Origin: Chinchilla lanigera
Lineage: Eukaryota; Chordata; Mammalia; Rodentia; Chinchillidae
NCBI RefSeq assembly: GCF_000276665.1
Contig: NW_004955438.1
Location: 6,638,722-6,702,721, forward strand
DNA: 64,000 nucleotides
Direction of reading: 5' to 3'
Below the pieces are notes generated by a model that ran no database searches, was not told where the DNA came from, and saw only the letters and a list, made by a program, of their open reading frames with translations. Position 1 is the stretch's first letter. Every line of letters begins with the position of its first letter. A program made the position numbers and the translations under genes. Shown here piece by piece: positions 32,896 to 44,206 of this stretch.

Positions 32896-33598
32896 TTATT
32901 TCTTTGTTTTTCTTTCAACTTTTTTATCTCTTTGAGATTATAGAATAATAGTACTGTTCTCCTCATTTTAGAAGGGTTTTGAACTCCCCATTTTGTGACA
33001 CCAACCATGATTGATATACAGTTTTTGAAGCTTCAAAAGAATCTTGGCAAAGGAAGCAACTACAAAGATGCGATTCTCCACTTCAATGGTAATTTAGTTT
33101 CTGGTGCAACTTAATGTATAGGCAAATTCTACTGAAAAGTCACTCTAAATATTTACTCGTGTTTTTCCAGTTTCTAAAATGTGTTGTATTAACACATAAC
33201 AATGTACATATCTATTTGGGGCTCACATTTACGAAACATGTTTACCTGGAATTTTCATCTCTAGTTTTCTACTTATGAAGCAGATATAAGAGATTAAAAT
33301 ATAATGCTATTTTTCCTTGTCACTCAGAAAATTGTTGAAGTATAGAAAGAGGTCGAGGTGAAACAAAAAGAAATCTGATATGTGATCTTGGATTAACAGG
33401 ATGTGGAGAGGTTTAAAACAATGGGGGAAATATTGAAGTAACTACATTTTTTGTATCAGAGTATTTATGATTATTCCTTGGCATTGCGCATTTTACTGTG
33501 GTTATATAAACTTTCACCTTCAAAGAAGATAAACGAGTCTCTTCTTTGGTGATACATTTATTATTTGTATATGTGCAATTATTTCAAAATGGCTTTTT
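32896..33598. other. Unassigned AT-rich DNA
   Basis: No gene or repeat recognised. Confidence 0.45.
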
Positions 33599-33775
33599 AA
33601 ATTTTTTAGTCTTTTTTTTATATGGGGTCTTGCTATGCAGTTCAAGCTGGCCTTGAGCTCACTTTGTAGCCCAGGCTGGTCTTGAACTCACAACACTCCT
33701 CCTGCCTCAGCCTCCCAAATGATAGGATTATAGGCATATACCACTACACCTGGCTATAATTTTTTTGCTCTTTTA
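33599..33775 (-). mobile_element. B1 SINE, antisense
   Basis: The body, 33616-33756, is the complement of B1: a T run, 'ggggtcttgctatgcagttc', 'tttgtagcccaggctggtct', 'tgaactcacaacactcct', 'cctgcctcagcctcccaaat', 'ggattataggcatataccac', 'ctacacctggct'. As in the 17.5 kb copy, the 'caggctgg..ttgaactca' unit occurs twice. Flanking T-rich words ('aattttttagtctttt' and 'aatttttttgctctttt') may be the TSD. It lies 30 bases from the Tigger element. Confidence 0.88.
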
Positions 33776-34343
33776 TTTTTCTAAGTGGCACTTTAAAAGT
33801 TAATACCGTTGAGTGGACCCTTGACTTAAAAACTCAATTTGTTTCCAGGGCTTGGCTTTAACTCCGCTTGGTTGTAAGTCAGGATATTTTTCTCCATAAG
33901 AAATAATGGAAACACCAATAGTCAATTGTGAACCTCCCAAAGCACCCCTTGGCTAACCTTTTCATACTAAAAACAACTGCTTTTATAATGTGTGTAATTT
34001 ACCAGAAACACCATTTTCTTAGTGTGTTCACCAAAAAGTTACAAAATATACCTAGTTTACCAGAAATAATTTCATACTGTATTCATCATTCAAACTGACC
34101 ACTTTTGCTTCCAGGAAGGGAGGATGAAATGGAAGGAAGGTGGTTATTATTTAGAAAGAGTCTCCTTTCAGAGGAGCATCAGGAATCTTGTTCTCTGGTG
34201 TCCTTTCTTGGGAGAATCTGCAACCCACTAAAACATGCTTCTGGCTCAATAGGTCTCAAATTTTTCAGAGCAAAAACTGGTATAACGTTGTCTGTTTCTG
34301 TGTTTCCTTTAACACTGCTCTGTAGTATGACATGGCATTGTCA

Positions 34344-36590
34344 TTAAGCAATTGAATGCAACAAATGGAGATTTCTCTGTCTGGGTGGGTCTTCTCTGCA
34401 AGTGTTTATATCTCTGTCCATTTTTTCAGGGTTTCCTTTTTTCAGAAGAAGGGCTTTGTTGCACTGATTGTTGATAGTCCTCCTCTTCTTCAGGAAGCTC
34501 TCAGCTGCCATTCTCTGTTGCTCAACCAGAAGTTGCTGAAGTTCCTCTGTAGACAGCTCCTCTGAGTCTACCTGCACCAGTTCCTCAGGTAGACCACTGT
34601 CTACCTGCAAGCCTATGGACTCTTCTGCTCTACACAGCCTTAAAAGCCTCTCTCCTGTATAATTTTAGGCCACACTTTCTTCCATGCAGATCCCAGTGTC
34701 TTTAGAGACACATTGGCCTAGGATTTCTCAGTTAACCCCGCACAGGGGAGGGTATTGTGATATTCCTTCCAGAACTCTTTAAGGGTTAAATCTGCATCTG
34801 AGACTGTTTAGATGCACTTCAGAAATAGTTCCCCATTGTATAGCTTCTTCAAGTTAGCCGTAACTGGCTGGTCTATAGAGGAGTTGAGTCAGGTAGGAAG
34901 CACTCAACTAACAGCCATGGAATTCTTCAAGAAACTCTTCTTCCAATTCTCATGGGTGAGCAGGAACATTGTCCATGATAAGGAGAGCCTTGAGTGGTAC
35001 TCCATTGTCCTCTAGAGATTTCTTAACAGGCCAGAAATCCTTCCTGTTGTGCTCAAGTAAAATCACTCTTGTTATCAAGGTTTTTGTTGGACACCTACAT
35101 GACCTCCAGCCTATTCTTCATGACTTTATGTTTTCTGAAGACTCTACTGTCTCAGAGTGATTATATGGAACCCTTCTGGGTCTTCATCATTGCCTAGGAA
35201 GTTTACATTTTAAATCTCAAGAAAAAGTTACTGGAATTCTAGCAAATTAATTCCAATCTACCACTTCCAGTCCAACCAATGGTGAGAATAAAGACTCTAA
35301 GACATATCTCTAGTTCTGGGGAGTCAAGGGGTTCTAAGTCCAGCTAGGATGATGCCTAACCACAACAAAAGCCTTGATCCAAGGCTGAACCCAGGCTTTA
35401 TTAATTCAGAATGAGGGAAATGACTCAGCAATGACTGTGAGAATTTGGGGAAGTGAGTGCTGTGATCTGGGCTAGGTAGGTGGCCTGAAATCACCTCTGC
35501 AATATACAGAGAGAAGGATGTACTGAAAGAATAATCTGCATAACACAATCTGAGGTACTCTCTAACGTTTTAGGGTCAGTGTTTCAGCTCTGAGGTGTAG
35601 TCTCTATACCCTGGTAAGTCATAACCTCATCTTGAGGTTCACCCCATCCCTCTTGCCAAGTTTACACATGTTTTCTGGGAGCTACAAGGTGATGTATCAC
35701 TAACTTGTCGACTTGCTTCAGAGAAGACACAACAGTACCTCCAGACAGATTTGTATTGCTTAAAGCCAACTGAAGGGAGAAGGAAAAGTACTAGCCAATT
35801 CTGTATATATTAATACATGGGGAAAGGCCAAATTTAGCCAAAATGGAGCTAATTGCTCTTATTTCAAAGACAGTCATCCAGGGGCCTCTCCACAAGTGAT
35901 AATCCAAGAGAAGCTTTACCTTGAGGTCACATTGGCATATAGCAAAAAGCTTAGCCATTCCTTCATAGATTTGTAACCCGCCATTTTTCTCTCTTCCTGG
36001 GTAATGTATGTTCTCCTGTGTATTTTCTACAACAAAAGGCCAATTTCACCATGGATGAAAACCAAAAGCCTTTTTTTCTGTGTCATCATTTTAAAGATAT
36101 GTAATTATCAGCAGTGCTTTTATCAGCACTGGTTATTTCAATGTGGATATGTTACGAATCTCAGCTCTCACCCTAAAATTGTGAAACCACCCCTTACTGG
36201 CATGAAATGTTTCACCATTATTGCTTATTGATGGATTATATTTTACAAGATCTTCTTTTATAGCTCTAGCTTTTTGACAAATTATACAGTCATATAACCT
36301 TCCATCCTCTTTCCATTTATCCATGCTAATAATAGCCTCTCTACCTCATGTAACACAGTTGATCATGACTTACTAATTTGAGTAACACCTTTAGCAACAC
36401 TAGCTTCTTTATACAAATCTTCTGACTGGGTGTTTGTGGAGATGGTGAATTTCAACATCCTGTATATTAGTGAGACCAGTCACATGAATGCCATGCTCAT
36501 ATTTCTTCACAATTTCCATCTTCTTTTTGATTATGTTTGCTTTCTTTACTTTCCCTTCCTTCTCTAGCTTCTTTCCATTTCAGGGGCCAT
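34344..36590 (-). pseudogene. Inactivated Tigger/pogo-type transposase
   Basis: Reading the minus strand from an ATG at about 36588-36590, a lysine-rich N-terminus continues with an 'IVKKYEHGIHVTGL' block, corresponding to the first helix-turn-helix. The segment 36133-36324 keeps the second, CENP-B/Tc5-type DNA-binding domain: 'GETFHASKGWFHNFRVR'. Near 35920-36050 comes the DDE nuclease start; the conserved 'DETGL' is replaced by a Gly-Glu-Ile-Gly-Leu reading, so the first catalytic Asp is lost. It is followed by 'HRRTYITQEERK' and 'FLLYANVTS'. Near 34965-35065, 'KDFWPVKKSLEDNG' and 'LLIMDNVPAHP' hold the second Asp motif. The C-terminal acidic segment (34500-34612) reads 'EELVQVDSEELSTEELQQL'. 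Stops, frameshifts and an internal insert disable it. In life the enzyme would cut and paste the element by binding its terminal repeats. Confidence 0.85.
35170..35790. mobile_element. Unidentified insert within the Tigger transposase
   Basis: Transposase similarity stops near 35830 and resumes near 35065. The distance, about 770 bases, is far more than the roughly 40-60 codons separating these motifs in intact relatives, so about 600 bases are foreign. The segment is GC-richer than its surroundings and contains 'aataaagactc' on one strand and 'taataaagcc' on the other, compatible with an LTR. I cannot recognise the family or find its termini. Confidence 0.45.
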
Positions 36591-36920
36591 TTTGATAGCA
36601 GTAATCATAGTAATTATATAAAGCATTGACCAAAATCAGGCCCACAGTCATATGCATCTCACCTCAAACTCACCCTTTCATGAGCTTACACATGCTTTTC
36701 TGGCATAAGGAGTCTTTGTTTGCAAATGCACAAATCACTGGCATTTGGGTCATAACTTGGTCATAAGTTAAAACTAAAATTAAAGTTTTAACCCAGGTTG
36801 TTCATATGTGAGGCTTGTCTTAACTCAAGAGTACACTGTAGTATCTTAGCAATAGAACACTTGAAGTATATTTTATTATCATAAGCTTACTACCTTTCTT
36901 ATATCTCTTATTAATAGGGT

Positions 36921-37080
36921 TCTAGAAGCTGTCTTTTGTTAGTTTGTTGTTTTTCAAGTCTGGGTCTTGCTATTTTTTTCAGGCTGGACTTGAACTCATG
37001 GTGATCCTCCTGCCTCAGTCTCTCAAATGCTAGCACTGGAGACATGCACTACCATGCCCAGCTAGAAGGTGTCCTTTTAA
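36921..37080 (-). mobile_element. B1 monomer, antisense, with TSD
   Basis: The complement of a B1: 'gtctgggtcttgctattttt', 'caggctggacttgaactcat', 'gatcctcctgcctcagtctc', 'tgctagcactggagacatgc', 'actaccatgcccagc'. Here the internal duplication is absent. Flanks 'ctagaagctgtctttt' (36922) and 'ctagaaggtgtcctttt' (37063) form a TSD with a couple of mismatches. It inserted about 85 bases beyond the Tigger end. Confidence 0.85.
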
Positions 37081-37174
37081 ATCTTGAATCTGTATTATTC
37101 CTCATTTCTTATGTAATCACATATTTTATTAATAAATGAACATAAACATTTACATATAAAATTATAACAATTAT

Positions 37175-37352
37175 AATTTACAATGCTAGGGATTGAATGC
37201 AGCGTTTTCACACTGGGATATATCCCTAGTAATTTGTGTAATTGTTCATTTGGAAGCGGGTCTCACTACTTCACTGAATTACTAAATCTGGTGTCAAACT
37301 GAGAACACTCCTGCCTAAGACTCCCAGAGTGTGTGCCACTACAGCGGGCTAA
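37175..37352 (-). mobile_element. B1-dID dimeric SINE, antisense
   Basis: First comes the complement of an ID-like monomer: 'tgctagggattgaatgcagc' and 'actgggatatatccctag'. A short linker follows, then the complement of a B1 monomer: 'agcgggtctcactacttcac', 'gtgtcaaactgagaacactc', 'cctgcctaagactcccagag', 'gtgtgccactacagcgggct'. Read on the minus strand the order is B1 then ID-like, which defines B1-dID. It is diverged but complete at both ends. Confidence 0.75.
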
Positions 37353-38039
37353 ATTTGTAATGTTAACCCACACTGGAATAAATTCAGTTTGGTTGGCATA
37401 GATTCATCTTTATTATTTATAAATACAATTTTATTTTGCATTGCTTAAGAAATTTTATACATTTTATAAGCAATGTTCAATGTTTTACACTTTCATGCTG
37501 TCTACGTGATTCCAAAATGAAATGCTAATTTAGAGCTGAAAACAATGCAGCTTCCTTCTGTAGATGGAGTTTGCTTCCTAGTGTAATTAGCTTATCTGTG
37601 AAAATCAGAGAGAATCATTTAAAAATTTCTCAGGCCATGATTTTTTGTTATTTTGATGTTTTAGCATATAACTATTTAAATCTAACTATCTAGGCAAACT
37701 TTTTATTTCTGCTAGGATTTATTGCAGGTTGAATGATTTAGAATTTTCCATTCTTTTTAAAAATTAAGAATTTTTCATAAAATATTTATTTACATGAAAA
37801 TTTTAAATTTCTGCTGTCTTGGTAGCTAAATTCTCCTATTGATTCTTAAAGGATTTTATATATGGTTTCTTTCTCTTGACATTTATTAACATTTTTAAGA
37901 ATTATTTCTCTTTCTCCTTCTTTATACTCTCAACCGTTACTTGGCTTTTTAGTCGTTGTATTGCTGTTTACCCTCTTCTTTCTTCCATTGCCTCCATGCT
38001 TTTTTCTCATTCTTTTATGACTCACTAGATTTTTAAATT
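37353..38039. other. Unassigned AT-rich DNA
   Basis: No gene recognised. The segment 37500-37640 is of ordinary complexity with no repeat similarity and contains a 'gtaattagctta' word. Nothing more can be supported. Confidence 0.4.
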
Positions 38040-38245
38040 TACTTAGTAAAAAAAATTTGAGGTTATAATTTGTAAACATAATTTTACTGCAGTTCACAAA
38101 TAATTGTGGGGAGTATTTCTTTTATCTTTTGGTTGCAGGAATTTGTTTGAAGTTCTAGGCTTTTTATTTTTTTCTTTGGCTGTGAGTTATTCAGAAATGT
38201 TTGATTGGATTTCCACACTTCTCTGTTTTGTTTGTCTGGTTTGTT
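38040..38245 (-). repeat. L1 ORF2 interior fragment, antisense (ancient)
   Basis: The end of this stretch, 'ggctgtgagttattcagaaa' then 'tgtttgattggatttccaca', follows the complement of L1 ORF2 sequence that in better copies reads 'ccattggttatttagaagtg' and 'ttgtttaatttcc'. The preceding 'actgcagttcacaaataatt' block fits the adjacent L1 region. A pyrimidine-rich stretch (38245-38300) follows. Confidence 0.45.
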
Positions 38246-38439
38246 TCAATCTCCTTCCACTTCCCTCCCTCTCCCTTCTCTTTTTCCAATTCCCCTATCT
38301 CATTCTTCAAGCTGAGTGACATTATTAATCTTAGTTCTTATTATGGTCAGTAATGTTTACATTAATTAAAGCCATTAGATTCCCATGTATATCATATCTT
38401 TATTCTACTCACTTCCATAGGAGTCTTAAGAAAAATGCA

Positions 38440-38695
38440 CGAGGCCCAGCAAATCTGTTCTTGGAAGCAGAAGCTGCAGTACTGAAGACAGGAGGAGCCA
38501 GCAGCTCTAGAAACTAGAAAGGAAACTAAGTGCTCCCTGCACAACCTCCAGAAGAAAAAGTCATTTCCCTTACTCCTTGACTTTAGCCCTGCAGGATTCA
38601 TTTCAGACTTATTCTTGAATTGTGATGGAAAAAATCCTTGGTTTTTAAAAACCTGCTTAGTTTATAAAAATTTGTTACAGAAGGAATAGAAAAGT
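38440..38695 (+). mobile_element. MLT1-like MaLR LTR, plus strand, 3' part
   Basis: MLT1 blocks in order: 'ttggaagcagaagctgcagt', 'ggaaactaagtgctccctgc', 'cctccagaag', 'ccttgactttagccctgcag', 'gattcatttcagacttattc', then after a diverged stretch 'tttgttacagaaggaataga'. These correspond to the MLT1 purine-rich centre, the 'ttgattttagcccagtgaga' unit and the terminal 'ttacagcagcaataggaaac' unit. The minus frame 38392-38601 is a shadow. Confidence 0.6.
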
Positions 38696-40869
38696 ATATA
38701 TCTTACAGTTCTATAAAAATAATAGCAATAGTATCTACAATCAAAATTTTTCTGATCTAAATGTTTTCCCTGTTAAAAATGTCTATGTCACTATACCACT
38801 TGCTGGTAATTAGAAGTATACAACCAAGGACATCTAGTCTAATGTAGGTCAGGGAGTTAAGGTAAATTGAAGTGCAGGACACATAGGAATTATGCAAGGC
38901 AAAAAGGAGGGGATGGAGGAATTAATGAGATAAAGTTTTTAGAAAAGGGAAAAAAGAACTTGTGAATAATCTAAGCTTCTTAAGAACTTGGAGAAGTGCA
39001 GATGGGAAAGGATTCTTCTCTGTCTGTAGTCTTCAAAGTGATGTGAGAAGTGCTATAAGAAGAGGTTAGTTGAACAAATGTTAGAGATGGAAATTACTAT
39101 AATTAGAATTTTTTTTACTCTATTTTAGGAGACTTGGACATCCACAGATAAGTTTTAGTTCAATGGAGAGGAATTGCTTGGATTTGTGCTGCAATATGTT
39201 GACTTTATGGTTACCCCCTTCCCCACCCTTAGTAAAATATTTCAATGTTTTTATTACTCACATTAAAAGCATCTAATTCAAATGTAGACATGGGTCATGA
39301 TAATTTTATGATTTCACATCATTATACATCTACAATAATGTAAATACCATAGTCGCTATAATGTGCATACAGTGAAATACTGTACATGTGTCCATTATTT
39401 CTCATTACTGAGTAAGCAGTTTCGATAATTAATGAAAGTCAGTTAATTGTTCACATTATCTTAATCAATAAATATTAGACAGACACAATATTTCTTCTTG
39501 CCCTTTTGCCCAACGCTAATGAAAATAGAGATGGAAAAGAAAAATCACTGTGATTAAAAACAAATCTTCTACAAGAGAACTTTAAAATTAATGCATCTCT
39601 TGAGGTAGTCATGGTCCGGATTTTATTCTCAATTAAGTGCAATTGAAAAATGAATTAAAAATGACAGTTGTAAATGGATGGAAAGGAAATCATATGTAAC
39701 ACTGATTTGATTTTAAAGCCCCAATGATATTAGCTCTTTTAAAAAGTCTAAGAGTGAGAATGATTTGGCCTATAAAACTTCTGGTGTTAGTATTTCCCTG
39801 AGACAGATGAGGCTCTACTAATTCTTATTTTAATGGAACAACTAGTCTGGGTTTGAATGTGCTTTGGAATATGCTACAAAATGTCATATGTAATATTTTA
39901 TGTTTTATTAGTCGTGATGAAATTTTGGAGGGTGTGCAGTCCCAGCAAATCCTCAAAAACAGATTTTAGAATGAATAATATTTTCTGTGAGGCTGAGGTA
40001 ATTACAATCAAGCTAAGGAGTACAATCTCCTTTCACGCATTAGGTATAGATCTGATACTTAGAAATTATGATGGGCACATTTATTTGCATGTGAGGATCA
40101 ATCTGCTGGGAAAAGATTACTAATTCAGGCTGAAGTGGAAGGACTTAGCTATGTCACTCAATATCAGAAATAACTCTGTAGCTCAGTAACAAAGATTTTC
40201 CCTATCCAAAGCTTTTTTTTATATTTATGAGGATCACCTCCTAGAAACACTTTGAATACTACTACCAACTCACACAAACTTAAGGTTTTATTACCAGACT
40301 TAATGATAACACATCTTATCTTGAACTAAAAAAATACATGACTGACATAGCAAGGTTCCTGCAGACTGTTTGTCTCTCATTGGCCCCAATATACCTCTAC
40401 TCTACCCTTGAAAATAGTTACTTTTCTTTCACGTTGAATTTTAAAAATAAGACCTGGTTGTTCACTGCATCATATAATCATTGAAGCGCCCTTTAGAGGA
40501 AGATTGGGCATGAGGACCTTACTTGGCCCATGACAGTTTTACCATTCCCTTCTATAAGAATTTCAAATGTAATCCATAATTCTGTGTTTTACGAGCCATC
40601 TCTGCATGCCTTCTGCAGTCTCTATAGGTGTAAAATGTTTGGTAAGTTTACAGTTTGGGAAACTGAAATTCTACTAGACAAACACATAATATTTGCATTA
40701 GCTAAAATTAGTACTCTGTGCTTGTACTGGCTTAAATCTTAACTGCTCAACATACATCTTAATAAAGAAATGTAATTTCCAAATTTCTATGAAGATACTT
40801 GCTACTGTAGAAGACTTTGTTCCATTATGGTAACATTGTTTTATTTGTTTTCTTTAAGTTTTTTTTCCC
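38696..40869. other. Unassigned AT-rich DNA
   Basis: No gene recognised. The plus frames 39857-40123 and 40530-40742 have no family resemblance. I see no repeat I can name. Confidence 0.45.
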
Positions 40870-41170
40870 TGATTAACTTGAACTGATTTTTTTCACCAAT
40901 ATAAAGAAACATACAAATTAGACATATCAACTGGATACCATATGATACTTTAATGCATGTATGATTGTGTAATTTTAAATGAGGACAAACATACCTATGA
41001 ATATAGTGGTCATTTCATTACAATGAAAATGTGTAAAATCCTTTCTTTTAGCTTTTTGAAACTATAGCACATTATCATTATCAATAGTCATTTCTGTGCA
41101 GTAGCATGCCAACCCTCCTGCTCCTAACTTATTACTACATGACTGATGACCTATAGAAATACTTCATTGG
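40870..41170 (-). mobile_element. Ancient L1M 3' UTR, antisense
   Basis: Complement of a mammalian-wide L1M end: 'ataccatatgatactttaat', 'gcatgtatgattgtgtaatt', 'gtaaaatcctttcttttagc', 'tttttgaaactatagcacat', 'tatcattatcaatagtcatt' and 'ctgtgcagtagcatgccaac' match the consensus order. No open frame remains. Confidence 0.6.
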
Positions 41171-44033
41171 ATTATTACTAACTACAAAGGCTCATGTGAT
41201 TTATGTTTGTGCCACTTACTTTTAATGTTTTCCAGAATCTTTTGTTAAATAAATGATAATGAGTCTAATAGAATAAATTTGGTGTTCTAAAATCTCCTGT
41301 AATGTTCAAGTGTAGTTACTTTTAATTTGATTCCAAATGTAATGAAAATTTACATATTTACCTAAGCATTCACACCAGGGTAGGATTATTACAGTGGCTG
41401 ACTTACACCAAAACATAAATCTTCGGAAATCTGAATATTACATTAATATGTCATTGCTTCCACAGTAGCTGAATGGTCAGTTTTAGTAAAGAGACATTTT
41501 CGAATGTATATTTGAACCTAAAATGTTATTTTAATATTTATTATCTATATTTTAAAAATTTTAATGTTTTTAAATCAAGAAGGCTGGATATGATTATTTC
41601 TAGACTTGTCATAAATATCATAGTCACTTCCATTTATCAAGTAAAATTTATAAATATAAATTCTATACAATGCAGATATTTCCAGAAGAAATTATTATAG
41701 TGGAAATTGATGATTAAAAAGTTAAACTGAGGCATAATGAAATTCAGGAGTTATACAAGTAGGACATTTTTCTCTGAACATTATTTTGGCCTGCTAATTT
41801 TCTTTGAATTTATTTTCTCTGCACCACATGAATATTTTTGCATTAATAATGCAGTATTACATTAATATTAATTAATAATACCTCTTACTAGCTTTATGAA
41901 GTTTTATAAACTCTTTTAATACAGAATAAAAGGTTCCAGCCTGATCCTTAGTGATACTTAATGTTAACAATAAGTAAATAAATTAGGATTAATTCTACAA
42001 AATTACACAACATGATGTGATTTACAGTTCTAAAAAGAAAACTCACTAAAAGGAAAACAACACATGAAATTGTTGTGAAAAGGGAGTTTCAAATAACTAT
42101 ACATTTACTATTAAAATACAGGAAATTTTACAATATGCTGTATTACAAGTAAATCAGACTCTTAACCTGACAAAATATAAGCCAATAAGACAAAAATAAT
42201 TATCAAGATAAGATGTGGGAATTTGAAAAGATGTTTGTTTGTATTAGTAACCTGTCTTTAGACACAACCTTACCCAACATGAGGAGCAATACAATTAATG
42301 ATACCCTCCTATAATTTTCACTGAGAAGATAATTTTCAAGGAGAATGAACACAAGAGAATAAATCTGAATCTAAAGTCCAAGTAGCTCAGAAATCGTATA
42401 TGTTGCTTTTATAAGGTATGGTTTAATAGGTGGAACAAAACTATAAATACTTTTTTTAAAGAAATTAGAACTTACAAAATAGTGGGAGGTTCTAAAACAG
42501 TTACGATTCAAAAAGAAAGTTAAATAATCTAAGAAAAAAAAATCAAGAAGTGTAGCTAGTAGAGAGAAGTGAACTTTGCAGGCCATCTGGGATCTGGGTA
42601 TGTTCTCCTGTTGAAGAAAGATTTCAAATTGTAGTAGACGTAGAAGTCTCTGGAAATATGTTAACTCTTCATGGCTATGGTTTCTGATAGAATATCCTGA
42701 TCTGGGGTTGGCTTTACTACAGATAAAAAGAGTTGGAAGATCAGAAGTAACATTGGGATTAAAGCTTGGACAAATGAAGATATACTTGAATCTGCTGCAT
42801 TAGTATTTTCACTCATCAACCATGATTATCTCTGGAATGTCACGGCAATTCTTTCATTTTTCCCACTAAATGCTATTTAATTTCTTTTTTATCATTTCTA
42901 ACTTGGAACCATACAGGGAAAGGTATCCTAGGAAATTTAGTACCTAGTCTAACCAAGCTGACAACACTACAGTCTGGTATATTACTCAGCAATGAGGCAA
43001 ATATGGAGAGAGTTTTGACAAAAACCAAATTGAAAGAGAATCCATGGCTCCCTTAACATTCTTCCATAAATCCATGTAACCAACGAGCAAACAGTTTTCC
43101 AAGGGTATGCTGCAATGTTTGAGAAAACTGGTAATTGTGGTAAGGACAGGGAGTCTATACACAATGAATTTTGGAAATAAAGAGACAAATGGGTTTAAAT
43201 AAATATTAACGTCTTACTTCTGAGATTTAATATTCTATTATTTACTTTGATGCTATACGAAAGAGAAATGGAAAAACATGAGCAATTTTATGCAATTACT
43301 TATCACTAAAATTTTCTCTTAGTAATTTCCTGAAGAATAAACAAAGACATATTTATAGAGAAATTCAATAAAAGTTTTCACTTACTTTTCTTATTCTGTA
43401 TTTCAGAAAGTAAATTTGTGCTCTGACATGAAGGAGGAGGAAAACTTTTTGCATAGGAAATAAAGAATTGGTAGTTCAGGGGAAGAAAACCTACCATAAA
43501 ACAAATTTCTGATTAATCAGCAATTTTTAAAGTTTCATAAGATACATGCAGAGTGGAATTCTTTCTTTGTCCTTGGTTCATGATATTCATATGACTTTGC
43601 TCAGGGGAAAAGTTGGCAGAATAATGATGTAGTCAATCATAAAGCTATTGTGAAATGTCCATAATGTCTACCTTCTAATCATAATTTTAATCAGAGGTAG
43701 AAAGACACAGTTGGAAAAAGAAATACTGTTACTCTAAAATTTCAGAGAAAAGGTACATTCTTATTTATACCATTAAATTTTAGTTTCATCTCATTCTTAT
43801 GAGATGGACAGATAAATCACACATTGTAGTCTAGAAGCCATAACCAAAGTTTTTAATAGCAAATCAGTGTATAAAAAATTTTTTTAAACTCACTTATATA
43901 ACAGCCCAAATCAAATGGAAACGAGAATTCAGCAATGAGGCTAGGGAGACAGCCATCCAACAATCAACATTTTGAAGCCGCATAGGCACCTTCAATGCAC
44001 AAATCAGAATGAGTTCTTATAATGTTGACTCTG
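41171..44033. other. Unassigned AT-rich DNA
   Basis: No gene recognised. Frames 41473-41700 plus, 42371-42586 minus and 42982-43188 minus are short, hydrophobic or low in complexity and unsupported. This is one of the longest stretches here without a nameable repeat. Confidence 0.45.
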
Positions 44034-44206
44034 AAAATATTGTTGGATGTACAATATATAATACAATATCAATTGTTAATTTTCTATCACTTTATCTGAA
44101 ACTCTGTATTGCTTCTATAGTTTGGGTGTTGCTTTGTTTATGTCTGTTTGTTTGTCAATGTGTTTTCATTCTTTATCTTTAAAAAATATAAAAAAATATT
44201 GTTGGA
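44034..44206 (+). mobile_element. Very short 5'-truncated LINE-1 with exact TSD
   Basis: Only about 145 bases of L1 3' UTR remain (44048-44192): 'ttgttaattttctatcactt', 'gaaactctgtattgcttcta', 'tttatgtctgtttgtttgtc', ending 'tctttaaaaaatataa'. It is flanked by an exact 14-base repeat, 'aaaatattgttgga', at 44034-44047 and 44193-44206. The exact TSD supports a relatively recent insertion in which reverse transcription stopped early. Confidence 0.88.

Larger units (their letters stand above)
33806..36838 (-). mobile_element. Tigger-like (pogo/Tc1-mariner) DNA transposon, nearly full length
   Basis: About 3.0 kb, bounded by TA dinucleotides at 33804-33805 and 36839-36840, the target duplicated by this superfamily. 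The ends are imperfect inverted repeats: the left reads inward 'ccgttgagtggacccttgac', the right reads inward 'cagtgtactcttgagttaag', and both contain a 'cttga(c/g)ttaa' core. Between them, on the minus strand, lie remnants of a CENP-B/pogo-type transposase (34344-36590). Intact relatives are typically about 2.5-3 kb, but here part of the length seems to be an unrelated insert (about 35170-35790). It is an inactive fossil predating the rodent SINEs. Confidence 0.85.
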
